Of a stretch of 64,000 bases of DNA, positions 15,271-23,679 are shown in pieces (position 1 is the stretch's first letter; each line of letters opens with the position of its first letter). The stretch is taken from assembly GCA_902800625.1 (NCBI GenBank), contig CADCFG010000009.1, forward strand, positions 1-64,000, written 5' to 3'. Below the pieces are notes generated by a model, which worked only from the letters and a program-made list of their open reading frames with translations, did not search any database and was not told the origin of the DNA. The DNA comes from an uncultured Eubacteriales bacterium. Its GTDB lineage: Bacteria; Bacillota; Clostridia; Christensenellales; Aristaeellaceae. The translations under genes and the position numbers were made by a program.

Positions 15271-17223
15271 TTACCCCTCGATTTCTTCAGACGTATCTTC
15301 TTCGACCGGCTCTTCCTCGATGATCAGGTCCTCCTCGGGGCTCTCGGGGGCATCGACGGTCTCCACCGCCTCCGTGCCCATCTCCATGGCGGGCTCCTCC
15401 GGCTCGGTGACGACCTCCGGCAGCGCGTCCGTCAGCGTCACACTCTTCGCCTCGACCCAGGCTGAGCATCCGTCGTACTCCACGGCGACCCACTCGCCCT
15501 CCAGGCCCGTCACCGCCAGAGACGAGCCCTCTGGCAGCAGCGCCAGCGGTTCGGCGTCGCCGATCTCGGCGTACATCGCCGCGCCACCCTCCGCCACCAC
15601 TGCATAGGCGGGCAGGAGTTCAGGCTCAGGCGTGGCCGTCGGCTCCGGCGTGGGCTTGTCAGTGGGTTCCGGTGTGGGTTCCGCCGTCGGCACAGGCGTC
15701 TCTATGGGCGTCGCGGTCGGCGCGGGCGTGGCCGTGGGAGCCGGGGTGGGCTCGGGCGTGGGCTCGGGCTCAGGAGTGGTATACTCGACCTCCAGCCCCT
15801 CCAGCGGCGCAGCCGCCACCACACCGGGCAGCGACGGCGTGGGCATGGGCGTGACCGTGGGTTCCGGCGTGGGCTCCGCCGTGGGTGTAGGCGTAGGCGC
15901 GGGCTGGAAGGCCACCGCATATTCCTTGCCGGTGAAGAACGTCAGGTACTTGCGCTGCACGTAACCGGTCTTGTTCTTGTACTGCACCTTCGTCCATTTC
16001 CCGCTGTCCAACAGCACCTTCACCTGCGCGCCCTTCACCAGCTTGGCCTTGTTATAGCCCTTGGTGCTGGCCCTGGACTTCAGGCGGGTGTACTTCTTCA
16101 CCTTCACGGTGGCCATGGCCACGGGCGTCTCGGTGGTCACCAGCTCATAATCCGCCGTGCCGAACTGGGCCTTCACGTCCTTCGCCTTCTGGATGGCGTC
16201 CTTCTGCAGGGCGCTGTCGGCCTTGCCCGTGGAGACCTGGTTGTAGTACTGCTGGAAGCGGATCACGGCGGCGGCGGTGTCCGCGCTGAAATTGCCGTCC
16301 ACCGCGCCGGAATACATCTTCAAATCGGCGAGCGCCTGCTGCAGCACCTTCACCGCCGGGCCCTGCCAGCCCTGGGTCAGGGTGCAGCAGGTGCCGGCGG
16401 GGGCGCTGTCGGCAAAGATTTTATCCCACAGGTCGTTGTTCACCTTGCCGGTCTTCTTCAGGCCCAGGGCCCCCTGGATGGCCTTGACGGCGGTCTTGGT
16501 GGAAGCGCCGAACTTGCCGTCCAGCTTGTTGCCGTAGTAGCCCAGCGCCCGCAGGCGGGTCTGCAGCCGCTTCACCTGGGCGCCCTTCTTGCCCTTGTAC
16601 AGGTTGATCTTCGCGGGCTTGGCAGGTGTGGTGTCCTCGGTGCGTCCCATGAAGCTGGCATAGGTCTGTTCGCTCACGGAGAAGCTCTTCTTCAACAGCC
16701 GCTTGCGGAGGTCCGCGTTCTTCTTGCCGCTCTTGAAGATCTTGCACCTGGTCCCGGCAGGGCAGTTCTGGGCGATGAACTTCGCGTCGGCCACCCGCAG
16801 GCGCACGCAGCCGTGGGAGGCCTGGGAGCCCAGGGCATTCACCGAAGAGGACGTGGGGCCCTTCTTCGCCGCCGAATACAGCACGGAGTGGAACAGGATG
16901 CCCTTGTAGATGCGGGTGCCCCACTTGGCATAGCAGCTGAATTCCGGGAAATAGTACCACTCGTTGCGCTCCTTGGCATACGTCTTGGAGGGCAGCGTGA
17001 AGGTGCCCGTGGGCGTGGGCGTGCCGCTGCGGCCCGTGGAGCAGATCATCTGCCGCACGATGCCGGATTCAGAGGTGTTGCCGTTGTTGTAGACGGTGAC
17101 AATCTGGTTGGTGATGTCCACCGTTATGTAATACTTCGGGCTCGCCAGCGCCGCCGTGCCCATAAAGGGCACCGCCGTCACGATCAGGCAAATCAGCGCC
17201 AACAGGCTGAGGATGCGCTTCAT
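15271..17223 (-). CDS. Secreted L,D-transpeptidase (YkuD) with PG-binding, SH3 and Pro/Thr-rich regions
   Basis: 650 aa. The signal peptide ends near residue 28. The YkuD catalytic domain (about 30-160) has the SHGCVR motif at 136-141 with nucleophile Cys139. A peptidoglycan-binding domain (about 185-245), a second PG-binding-like domain (about 255-330) and an SH3 domain (about 365-420) follow. Next come long TPEPTPEP/TATPAP repeats (about 430-540, encoded at about 15600-15910), another SH3-like domain and an acidic Glu-rich tail. It makes 3-3 crosslinks or attaches proteins in the wall. There is no LPxTG. ATG at 17223 is used; TTG at 17229 has closer spacing to GGGGGG and is possible. Confidence 0.88.
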   Translation of the reverse strand: MKRILSLLALICLIVTAVPFMGTAALASPKYYITVDITNQIVTVYNNGNTSESGIVRQMICSTGRSGTPTPTGTFTLPSKTYAKERNEWYYFPEFSCYAKWGTRIYKGILFHSVLYSAAKKGPTSSSVNALGSQASHGCVRLRVADAKFIAQNCPAGTRCKIFKSGKKNADLRKRLLKKSFSVSEQTYASFMGRTEDTTPAKPAKINLYKGKKGAQVKRLQTRLRALGYYGNKLDGKFGASTKTAVKAIQGALGLKKTGKVNNDLWDKIFADSAPAGTCCTLTQGWQGPAVKVLQQALADLKMYSGAVDGNFSADTAAAVIRFQQYYNQVSTGKADSALQKDAIQKAKDVKAQFGTADYELVTTETPVAMATVKVKKYTRLKSRASTKGYNKAKLVKGAQVKVLLDSGKWTKVQYKNKTGYVQRKYLTFFTGKEYAVAFQPAPTPTPTAEPTPEPTVTPMPTPSLPGVVAAAPLEGLEVEYTTPEPEPTPEPTPAPTATPAPTATPIETPVPTAEPTPEPTDKPTPEPTATPEPELLPAYAVVAEGGAAMYAEIGDAEPLALLPEGSSLAVTGLEGEWVAVEYDGCSAWVEAKSVTLTDALPEVVTEPEEPAMEMGTEAVETVDAPESPEEDLIIEEEPVEEDTSEEIEG

Positions 17224-17343
17224 ACGCAAAACAATCCCCCCGTTTACTTCAATGGTACGCCCATTTTAGCACAACGAGGGAATTATTTCAAGCAAAATTG
17301 TAATATTCTGGAAATATCTAATGATATTTTGTAATTTCTATAT

Positions 17344-18189
17344 TCACCGGCTCCTCCGCATCGCCCGGCGCAGGCAGCGCTCGGCGCGCTTGAGGATGTG
17401 GTCGAAGCTGCCCATGATCATGCCGTCGCGCACGAACAGGAACACGCCCGCCGCCACGATCACCAGCAGCGCCCCCGCGCCCAGCAGCGTCATCCGCTCC
17501 GCGTCCAGGATGCCCGCGGCCGTCACCGGCACCGCCGACAGCACGCACAGCATCACGCCGTGGGCGATGCTCTGCTTGTACTCCGGGGTGAAGTCCCGCT
17601 TCTGGTCCTCGATCGCCTGTCGCGTGGCATCGGACAGGGCGAAGTCGGTCTTGTCCACGTAGTCATACTTGCCCATCCGCATGCCCGCGGAGATGTAGAT
17701 GCCCACCGCCGCGGCCACCATCACCAGCAGCACCGTGACGCCCAGGGCGTTCACCAGGTTCTCCGAGATCAGGCCGAACACCGCGCCGGTAAAGCCCTGC
17801 AGCGCCACCAGCGGAGCCGCGCAGGCCACGCACAGCGCCGTGGCGAAGGCGATCTGCGGCGCGCACTGGCGGCGGTTCTCCAGATACCGGTTCACATCCG
17901 CCGCACCGAGCACGCGCAGCCCGTATTCGTTCACCTCGGGCTCCGCCTCCACGGGCTCCGCCTCCGCGGGCGCCACCTCCGCCAATTCCTCCGGCACGTC
18001 GTCCTTCAGGAGGAAGTCCGTGCTGACGCCGAAAAGGCCGCTCATGGCGATGATCTTGTCCACCTCGGGAAGGCTGGCGCCGCTCTCCCACTTGGAGACC
18101 GACTGCCGCGAAACGTCCAGCCGCTCCGCCAACTCCTCCTGCGACCAGCCCGCCTGGCGGCGGAGGTCGGAAATCTTGTCTGAAAGCAT
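17344..18189 (-). CDS. XRE-family regulator with membrane-spanning C-terminus
   Basis: 281 aa. An HTH_3 domain (about 5-60; WSQEELAERLDVSRQSVSKWESGASLPEVDK) is typical of Firmicutes XRE proteins. An acidic Glu/Pro/Ala linker (about 65-90) leads to four hydrophobic helices (about 112-130, 143-165, 210-230 and 237-255). A membrane-tethered transcription regulator is therefore likely, sensing an envelope signal that cannot be named. AAGGAG precedes the ATG. It is monocistronic. Confidence 0.85.
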   Translation of the reverse strand: MLSDKISDLRRQAGWSQEELAERLDVSRQSVSKWESGASLPEVDKIIAMSGLFGVSTDFLLKDDVPEELAEVAPAEAEPVEAEPEVNEYGLRVLGAADVNRYLENRRQCAPQIAFATALCVACAAPLVALQGFTGAVFGLISENLVNALGVTVLLVMVAAAVGIYISAGMRMGKYDYVDKTDFALSDATRQAIEDQKRDFTPEYKQSIAHGVMLCVLSAVPVTAAGILDAERMTLLGAGALLVIVAAGVFLFVRDGMIMGSFDHILKRAERCLRRAMRRSR

Positions 18190-18320
18190 GGAGATTCTCC
18201 TTTGTATGGTCTTGTTGACCCGCCCCTGGGGGAAGGCTCGAGGGCATTATAGCGTGAAAGCGCCCTCGCCGCAACCAACCCCGCTTGACATTTTCAAAAC
18301 GCAACCACCGGTTGTCAATT

Positions 18321-19238
18321 CTACTGACGCAGCCTTTGCAACCAGCGGGAGAATCGCTCCTCAGGCGCAGCCTCGAACGTCATCCTCTCCCCAGTGCGGG
18401 GATGGTCGAAGCCGATGCGGTAGGCGTGCAGCAGCTGTCCGCCGGTCACGGGATACGGGGACCTCTTCGGCCCGTACACCGGATCGCCCAGCACGGGATG
18501 GCCGATGGAGGCCATGTGCACGCGGATCTGATGGGTGCGTCCGGTGGTCAGCCGCGCCTCGATCAGCGTCGCGCCGCGCAGCCGCTCCAGCACCGTCCAG
18601 TGGGTGATGGCCTCGCGCCCGCCCGGCACGATGGCCATCCGCTTCCGGTCGGTGGGATGCCGCCCGATGGGCCCCTCCACCACGCCTTCGTCCTCCTTGA
18701 AGCCGCCGATGACGATGGCCTTGTAGGCACGGCCGACGGTGTGGGCCCTGATCTGCTCCGACAGGCTGAGGTGGGCCATGTCGTTCTTCGCCACCAGCAA
18801 GAGGCCCGAGGTGTCCTTGTCGATGCGGTGCACGATGCCCGGGCGGATCTCCCCGCCGATGCCGGACAGGTTGTCCAGCTTCGCCAGCAGCGCGTTCACC
18901 AGCGTGCCGGTCTCGTTGCCCGCCGCGGGATGCACCACCATGCCCGAGGGCTTGAACACCACGGCCAGATCCTCGTCCTGATACACGATTTCCAAGTCGA
19001 TGTCCTCCGGCTGGGCCGCCGTGGGCGCCGCCTCGGGGATCTCCACGCGCAAAAGCATGCCCGCCTTCAACTTGAAGCCGGGTTTCGTCTGCGCAGCGCC
19101 GTCCACGGACACGCGCCCGTCCCGGATCAGCGTCCCCGCCCGGGAGCGGGTCACCCCTGCCGCTTCCGCCGCGACCACGTCCAGGCGCTCGCCGGATTGG
19201 TCCGGGGATACGGGAGTTTCGTAAATGTCAGCAGTCAT
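18321..19238 (-). CDS. RluA/RluD-family 23S rRNA pseudouridine synthase
   Basis: 305 aa. An N-terminal S4 RNA-binding domain (about 15-75; GERLDVVAAEAAGVTRSRAGTLI) is followed by the pseudouridine synthase domain with HRIDKDTSGLLLVAKND, containing the catalytic Asp of the RLDxxTSG motif, and the late GRTHQIRVHMA signature. ATG at 19238 has AGGAAGG 6 bp upstream; TTG at 19244 would directly abut that site. It corresponds to ylyB/rluD, which follows lspA in many Firmicutes, as here. Confidence 0.92.
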   Translation of the reverse strand: MTADIYETPVSPDQSGERLDVVAAEAAGVTRSRAGTLIRDGRVSVDGAAQTKPGFKLKAGMLLRVEIPEAAPTAAQPEDIDLEIVYQDEDLAVVFKPSGMVVHPAAGNETGTLVNALLAKLDNLSGIGGEIRPGIVHRIDKDTSGLLLVAKNDMAHLSLSEQIRAHTVGRAYKAIVIGGFKEDEGVVEGPIGRHPTDRKRMAIVPGGREAITHWTVLERLRGATLIEARLTTGRTHQIRVHMASIGHPVLGDPVYGPKRSPYPVTGGQLLHAYRIGFDHPRTGERMTFEAAPEERFSRWLQRLRQ

Positions 19239-19262
19239 TCGCAACCTTCCTCGATCAATGAG

Positions 19263-19368
19263 GAATCAGGAATGAGGAATCCATGTGCAAATCCTTCGGA
19301 TTTGCCTTGATCCAAATGCGATGCATTCAGCATTTCGAAGACAATTCCTCATTCCTCATTCCTGATTC
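19263..19368. repeat. GAATCAGGAATGAGGAAT inverted repeat
   Basis: 18-bp perfect arms (19263-19280 and 19351-19368) enclose a 70-bp loop with a smaller AAATCCTTCGGATTT hairpin. The right arm overlaps the last codons of lspA. Same family as 8879-8960. Confidence 0.85.
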
Positions 19369-19813
19369 TTCTTTCCTTGCGCCACTCCCCGATCACCACC
19401 AGCGCCGCGCCCACGCAGATGCACACGTCCGCCACGTTGAACACGGCAAAGCGCACGAAGGCCAGCTCCAGGAAGTCGGTCACGCCGCCGGCGGTCAGCC
19501 GGTCGTAGAGGTTGCCCAGCCCGCCGCCGACGATCAGCCACAGGCCCGCCCGGGAGAGGGCCGCGGCGTCGGGCTTTGCCAGCAGCCAGAAAAGTATGCC
19601 CGCGATCAGCAGCGCGGTGAGCACCGTGGTCACCAGCGGCATGCCCCAGAGCATGGAAAAAGCCACGCCCCGGTTTTCCACGGGCCGCAGGTTCAATATC
19701 CCCGGGATCAGCGCGCCACGGCTGGCCGACACGGCCGCCAGCTTGGTCAGCCGGTCGAGAAGCGCCGCCAGCAGCGCGATCCACCAGAGCCTACATCCTC
19801 GCCTCAATTGCAT
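19349..19813 (-). CDS. lspA: Lipoprotein signal peptidase II
   Basis: 154 aa, four transmembrane helices, family length. It has the conserved blocks NRGVAFS, GGGLGNLYDRL with the first catalytic Asp, and VFNVADVCI with the second. It cleaves signal peptides of diacylglyceryl-modified prolipoproteins at the membrane, downstream of Lgt, which is encoded at 25253. The start overlaps the end of the upstream DUF5665-like gene by 23 bp with GGAGG placed before it. The C-terminal RIRNEE is encoded by the intergenic repeat, so the native tail may have been altered by repeat insertion. Confidence 0.93.
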   Translation of the reverse strand: MQLRRGCRLWWIALLAALLDRLTKLAAVSASRGALIPGILNLRPVENRGVAFSMLWGMPLVTTVLTALLIAGILFWLLAKPDAAALSRAGLWLIVGGGLGNLYDRLTAGGVTDFLELAFVRFAVFNVADVCICVGAALVVIGEWRKERRIRNEE

Positions 19814-20066
19814 GAATGACCTCCGCCAGGAAACCGCCGATCAGCGGTATGTTATCCACCACAAGGCCGCGCAGCAGCACCGCCAGCAGCGCCCCCAGCA
19901 CGGAAAAGCCCAGCGTAAACCCCAGTCCCCGGCAAACGCCCCAGAGCAGGTTCCGCCACAGCATCCGCCGCCAGTCGCCCACATACGCCACGTACTCGTC
20001 CAACCGCATGCGCTCCAGCGTGCCCAGCAGCTTTTCGATGCGCTCCCGGTCCCGCCCGGTCATCAT
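19791..20066 (-). CDS. DUF5665-like small membrane protein
   Basis: 91 aa. A Lys/Arg-rich helical N-terminus (RDRERIEKLLGTLERMRLDEYVAY) leads to a hydrophobic stretch of LLWGVCRGLGFTLGFSVLGALLAVLL and an IPLIGGFLAEVI ending, the pattern of the DUF5665 family. A single membrane span is likely. Function unknown. ATG at 20066 follows GGGGG; GTG at 20072 is also possible. Translation is coupled to lspA by overlap. Confidence 0.78.
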   Translation of the reverse strand: MMTGRDRERIEKLLGTLERMRLDEYVAYVGDWRRMLWRNLLWGVCRGLGFTLGFSVLGALLAVLLRGLVVDNIPLIGGFLAEVIHAIEARM

Positions 20067-20139
20067 CTCCACCCCCTCGGGTGGTTAGATTTTCCAGAGG
20101 GGCGCCTTCGTATGCGCCATGGAGCCAGAAAACCCGGGA

Positions 20140-20279
20140 ACCAGATTGCCACGTCGCTTCGCTCCCCGCAATGACGTGGTCCGGCGCCGGGACGCGCTTC
20201 TTATGCAGCAGAAGCACGCCGTTGGATTCCAACGGACATCATTGCGGGGAGACCCGAAGGGTCGACGTGGCAATCTGGT
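20140..20279. repeat. Dispersed inverted repeat (ATTGCCACGTCG type)
   Basis: ACCAGATTGCCACGTCG (20140-20156) is exactly complementary to CGACGTGGCAATCTGGT (20263-20279). Inner arms CTCCCCGCAATGAcGT/ACATCATTGCGGGGAG also pair. It lies between the divIVA-like gene and the DUF5665-like gene. Confidence 0.8.
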
Positions 20280-20324
20280 TTCCTGCCCACAGGGGCAACG
20301 ATTGTATTATCGGATATCCTTTCC

Positions 20325-20906
20325 TCAGAACACCCCGTTGCTGTCGCGCAGCGCGGTGGCCTGCTGGTCGAGGATGCGGCTGAACTCTGCCTTGTAGTTC
20401 GCGGCGGCGGTCTTCAGCGCCTCGTACTTCTGCTCCAGCAGGTCCAGTCGGCCCTGGGCATCGGCGGTCAGCTGGTCGGCCTGCTTCTGGGCGTCGCCCA
20501 CCAGCGCGTCGGCCTTTTCCTTGGCGGACACGGTGATCTGGTCAGCCTGCACCTGGGCGTCGCTGACGGTCTTCTGGGCCTTGCGGTTGGCCTCCTCCAG
20601 GGTCTCGTCCGCGATGCGCTGGGCGCCGATCAGGCTCTCGCGCATGGCGTTCTGCAGGTTGGCAAAGTAGCCCTTCTCATTGTAATCGGGGGTCTTGGCC
20701 TCGGCAGCCTCGGCAGCCTGGCGCGCGGCCTTCACGTCGCCCTCCAGGGTCTTGATCTGCTTGTTCAGCTCCAGGTTCTCGCGCACGAGGGTCGCCATCT
20801 GCTCGGAGATCTCGTCCAGGAAATCGTCCACCTGCTCGATGTTGTAACCGCCGCTGGCTTGGGTGCCAAATTCCTTCTCCTGAATGTCCCTAACGCTGAT
20901 CGCCAT
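20325..20906 (-). CDS. DivIVA-domain protein
   Basis: 193 aa. The start at MAISVRDIQEKEFG matches the family's conserved N-terminus (membrane-binding segment, about 1-35, with GYNIEQVDDFLDEI). It is followed by a long coiled coil (about 40-190) rich in Ala, Gln and Glu with heptad spacing. DivIVA-type proteins bind negatively curved membrane at septa and poles and recruit division or wall enzymes. It is located behind ylmH as in the classical ylm-divIVA cluster. An upstream in-frame start would add 16 non-conserved residues. Confidence 0.9.
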   Translation of the reverse strand: MAISVRDIQEKEFGTQASGGYNIEQVDDFLDEISEQMATLVRENLELNKQIKTLEGDVKAARQAAEAAEAKTPDYNEKGYFANLQNAMRESLIGAQRIADETLEEANRKAQKTVSDAQVQADQITVSAKEKADALVGDAQKQADQLTADAQGRLDLLEQKYEALKTAAANYKAEFSRILDQQATALRDSNGVF

Positions 20907-21008
20907 ATTCAAAACCGTCCTTTCATCGCTGTTGTATATGTCGATTTTATCCAAAACTCTTTCGACGCCCGGAGGCTCGTTTCCTGCAAAATAACGTTAC
21001 GTTACGAA

Positions 21009-21773
21009 TTATTTCCCATTGCCGCCATATTTGAACACACTCACCACCAGCCGACCCCGCCGGGTCTCGCCGCCGAAGGCGTCCACGCGGATTCGGCCAT
21101 AGCCCCGGGCGGAGATCAGGTCGCCCTCGCCGAGCTTCGCGTCGGTGTGCGTATCCACCATGTGGTTCAGCTTTACCAGTCCCGCCGCAATCAGCTTCTG
21201 GGCCTCGCTCCGGGACAATCTGCAGGCCGCCGCCAGCACCGCGTCCAGCCGCGGCTGCTGCACCGTCAGGCGCATTTCCACGCCTTCAGGGGGAAGCAGC
21301 GCCGGCATCTCCTCCGCCACGCGCACCTTCACGGCGGCGCGGCCCGCGCCCTCCAGGCTGGCGGCGATGTAGTCCGCCATGTCGGAGAGTGCGAACAGGT
21401 AGGCGCACCTCTCGCTCCGGTACTCGCCCATGGCGATGTCGCCGGTCATCTCCCGCTCAATGCCCAAGCCCATCACGGCCCCCAGCAGGTCCCGGTGGCC
21501 GGGGTTGGCAAACTTCGCGTTCCACTGGATGCGCAGCGCGACGACGGGATATTCCCACATCTCGGGCGCGTCCACGTCGTAAAAAGCCGCCACCATCCGC
21601 TCCGCGCCGTCGAAGCCGCCCCAGAAGGCGACGTTCGCGCCCGCGCGGTTCGCCGCGGCGCGGGCCATGTCCAGCTGGCTGGGCTCCAGGAACCGGGATG
21701 CGCACACCCTTCCGCTGTGGGCGGCGCGCAGGGCCAGCTCGTTCAGGCGCTTTTCCAGCGCGTCCCCGTTCAC
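21009..21773 (-). CDS. ylmH: YlmH-type S4-domain RNA-binding protein
   Basis: 254 aa. The N-terminal alpha/beta region (RFLEPSQLDMARAAANRAGANVAFWGGFDGAERMVAAF, then HRDLLGAVMGLGIEREMTGDI) is typical of YlmH. The C-terminal S4 domain (about 180-240) contains RLDAVLAAACRLSRSEAQKLI. It associates with ribosomes or RNA and sits in the division cluster. GTG start; its GTGA overlaps the stop of yggT by 4 bp, indicating translational coupling. Confidence 0.9.
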   Translation of the reverse strand: MNGDALEKRLNELALRAAHSGRVCASRFLEPSQLDMARAAANRAGANVAFWGGFDGAERMVAAFYDVDAPEMWEYPVVALRIQWNAKFANPGHRDLLGAVMGLGIEREMTGDIAMGEYRSERCAYLFALSDMADYIAASLEGAGRAAVKVRVAEEMPALLPPEGVEMRLTVQQPRLDAVLAAACRLSRSEAQKLIAAGLVKLNHMVDTHTDAKLGEGDLISARGYGRIRVDAFGGETRRGRLVVSVFKYGGNGK

Positions 21774-22060
21774 AGCGCCCGGGCCAGGATGAAGTACAGC
21801 CGCCAGAGCAGCCGCCCCAGCAGCTGGTAGCCCAGCACCGCGAAGAAGAACGTGAGGTCTACGGGAGCGTTGAAGTGCCGCGCCACCTTCATGGACAGCT
21901 TCTGGAAGGGAACCACGAAGGGCCGCAGGAAGTTTCCGAGTATGTAGAACGCCCGGAAGTTGGGCCGGAACCAGCTGAGCACGCAGTAGATCAGGATGCC
22001 CGCCGAAATCAGCCGCAGGAAGATGTGCACCGCGTAGAAGACCTCGTACAGGCCGCGCAT
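21770..22060 (-). CDS. YggT-family membrane protein (YlmG)
   Basis: 96 aa with two hydrophobic segments (about 8-30 and 70-92). Between them lies the family's WFRPNFRAFYILGNFLRPFVVPFQK block, including the conserved Pro-rich core. The start is ATG at 22060, after GAGGTGAG. YggT/YlmG proteins are inner-membrane proteins of poorly defined role, linked by context to division and membrane organisation. It sits between sepF and ylmH as in other Firmicutes. Confidence 0.88.
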   Translation of the reverse strand: MRGLYEVFYAVHIFLRLISAGILIYCVLSWFRPNFRAFYILGNFLRPFVVPFQKLSMKVARHFNAPVDLTFFFAVLGYQLLGRLLWRLYFILARAL

Positions 22061-22116
22061 GATCTCACCTCGCAAGATGGTTTGAACCCCTTCGGGGTTC
22101 CCCTGCTCCCTGCTCC

Positions 22117-22860
22117 CTAAAACCGCCGATCCAAGTCGTAGGCCTCGTTGATCTCCACGGACATCGGCGCGACCAGATAGGTCTTGTCCGAGGCCTTGCG
22201 GATACTGGCGTGCAGCGCGAACACCGCGCCGGACAGGGTGTCCACCGCCCGCTGGAGCAGGCGGCCGTCCAGCTCGTCCATGGTCAGCACCACGGTGTTG
22301 TTGGCGATCAGCTGGTCGATCACCTCGCAGCAATCCTCCAGCGAGTGCAGCGAATACATCACCGTGCGGCTGCGGGGGCTGACCCGCATGCGCTGGGGCG
22401 CGGTGCGGGCGGGCACGTTGGCGCTGCTGCCGCCATAGCGCTCGTCCGGCTGCTGGCTGTAGCGGGAGGACGAACGCGCGCTGCGAGGCGCACCGTAGCC
22501 GGAATCGTCGAAGCGGGACTGGGTGCGGCGCTCGTCGGCGCGATAGTCGTCATAGCCACGGCTGGCGCGGCCGGTGGACGCGCTGCGGCTCTCGTAACGG
22601 CTCGTGCCGGAATCATAGCGGCTCTCATAGCGGCTGCGCGTGCCGGAATCGGGCAGGCGGCCGGCGCTGCTCTGCCGGGAATAGGAGGAGGTGCGGCTGG
22701 AAGAAGCCGTGCGGGTCTGCCGCGCCGGGGAATAGCCGGATTGACGGCCGTAGCCGTCGCCGGAATACTCCTCGCCGTAGGTGTCCCGGGTGTCCTCGTC
22801 GTCCACCAGGCCTATGAAGTTCAACAGCTTGTTAAAGCCACCGGATTTGTTGCGCGCCAT
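22117..22860 (-). CDS. sepF: Cell division protein SepF with unusually long linker
   Basis: 247 aa, against about 150 aa in Bacillus. The N-terminal amphipathic membrane-targeting segment (about 1-20; NKLLNFIGLVDDED) and the C-terminal SepF core (about 160-240; VMYSLHSLEDCCEVIDQLIANNTVVLTMDELD then ASDKTYLVAP) are clear. Between them about 130 residues are low-complexity Ser/Arg/Tyr/Gly with repeated SRYES/RYDSG/SSRYSQ units. SepF tethers FtsZ filaments to the membrane at the septum. The ATG is in a plain context. Confidence 0.93.
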   Translation of the reverse strand: MARNKSGGFNKLLNFIGLVDDEDTRDTYGEEYSGDGYGRQSGYSPARQTRTASSSRTSSYSRQSSAGRLPDSGTRSRYESRYDSGTSRYESRSASTGRASRGYDDYRADERRTQSRFDDSGYGAPRSARSSSRYSQQPDERYGGSSANVPARTAPQRMRVSPRSRTVMYSLHSLEDCCEVIDQLIANNTVVLTMDELDGRLLQRAVDTLSGAVFALHASIRKASDKTYLVAPMSVEINEAYDLDRRF

Positions 22861-22904
22861 GGATCTTCACTCCCAAATATAGCGTATGTAAGAAATCGTC
22901 GTGT

Positions 22905-23600
22905 TCAAATCTTCGGCCTCGCGCCGAACAGCGCCCGGCCCAGCCGCACCATCGTGGCGCCTTCCTGGGCGGCGACGACGGCGTCGTCGGACATGCCCAT
23001 GGACAGGGTGTTCATCGCTACGCCCGGCAGGTCCATGTCCCGCAGCCGGTCGAACCAGCCGCGCATGCGCCTGAAGTACGGCCGCACGTCCTCCGGGTCG
23101 TCCGCGATGGGCATGATGGCCATCAGGCCGTCCACCTTCACGCCGGGCAGGCCTGCGCACAGCCTCAATAGCGGCATCAGCTGCTCCTCGTCCACGCCGG
23201 CCTTCTGGCTCTCCCGGGCGATGTTCACCTGGATGAGCACCGGCATCTCCACGCCCGCGTTCACCGCGCGGCGGGAAATCTCCCGGGCCAGGGCCTCCCG
23301 GTCCACCGACTGGATCATGGCGACGCGGTTGATGATGGGCTTGACCTTGTTGGTCTGGAGCTGGCCGATCAGGTGGATCCTGTAATCCGGGTTCAGCGCG
23401 TCGATCTTGCCCATCAGCTCCTGCACCCGGTTCTCGCCCAGGGTGCGGATGCCGCCCTCCCAGGCCAGGTTGATGGTGTCCGCGTCCACGGTCTTGCTGA
23501 CGGCGCATATCTCCGCCCCGCCCCACTTCGCCGACGCCTCGCCGATGCGCTCGCGCCACTCGGCGATGTTCGCCAATAAATCTTCGCGGTTCAAACTCAT
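22905..23600 (-). CDS. YggS/YlmE PLP-binding homeostasis protein
   Basis: 231 aa. Conserved blocks are EICAVSKTVDADTINLAWEGGIRTLGENRVQEL (PLP Lys in VSKT), HLIGQLQTNKVK, VDREALARE, VNIARESQKAGV and LSMGMSDD near the C-terminus. It binds PLP but is not an enzyme in the classical sense and buffers vitamin B6 and amino-acid pools. I start at the ATG at 23600 (AAGGAG immediately upstream, though spacing is short). Upstream in-frame ATGs add a non-conserved leader. It lies directly before sepF. Confidence 0.9.
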   Translation of the reverse strand: MSLNREDLLANIAEWRERIGEASAKWGGAEICAVSKTVDADTINLAWEGGIRTLGENRVQELMGKIDALNPDYRIHLIGQLQTNKVKPIINRVAMIQSVDREALAREISRRAVNAGVEMPVLIQVNIARESQKAGVDEEQLMPLLRLCAGLPGVKVDGLMAIMPIADDPEDVRPYFRRMRGWFDRLRDMDLPGVAMNTLSMGMSDDAVVAAQEGATMVRLGRALFGARPKI

Positions 23601-23679
23601 ATCTCCTTGAAGCGACATAAACCGATTCGCCCGGGGTATCGTGTGGCGATATCGGCGGGAGCTGGCTCCCCCATCCACA

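Noticed and set aside
15600..15910. Short tandem DNA repeats that could suggest a CRISPR array or minisatellite
   Set aside because: They are in frame and encode the Pro/Thr/Glu repeats of the L,D-transpeptidase; there are no regular spacers.
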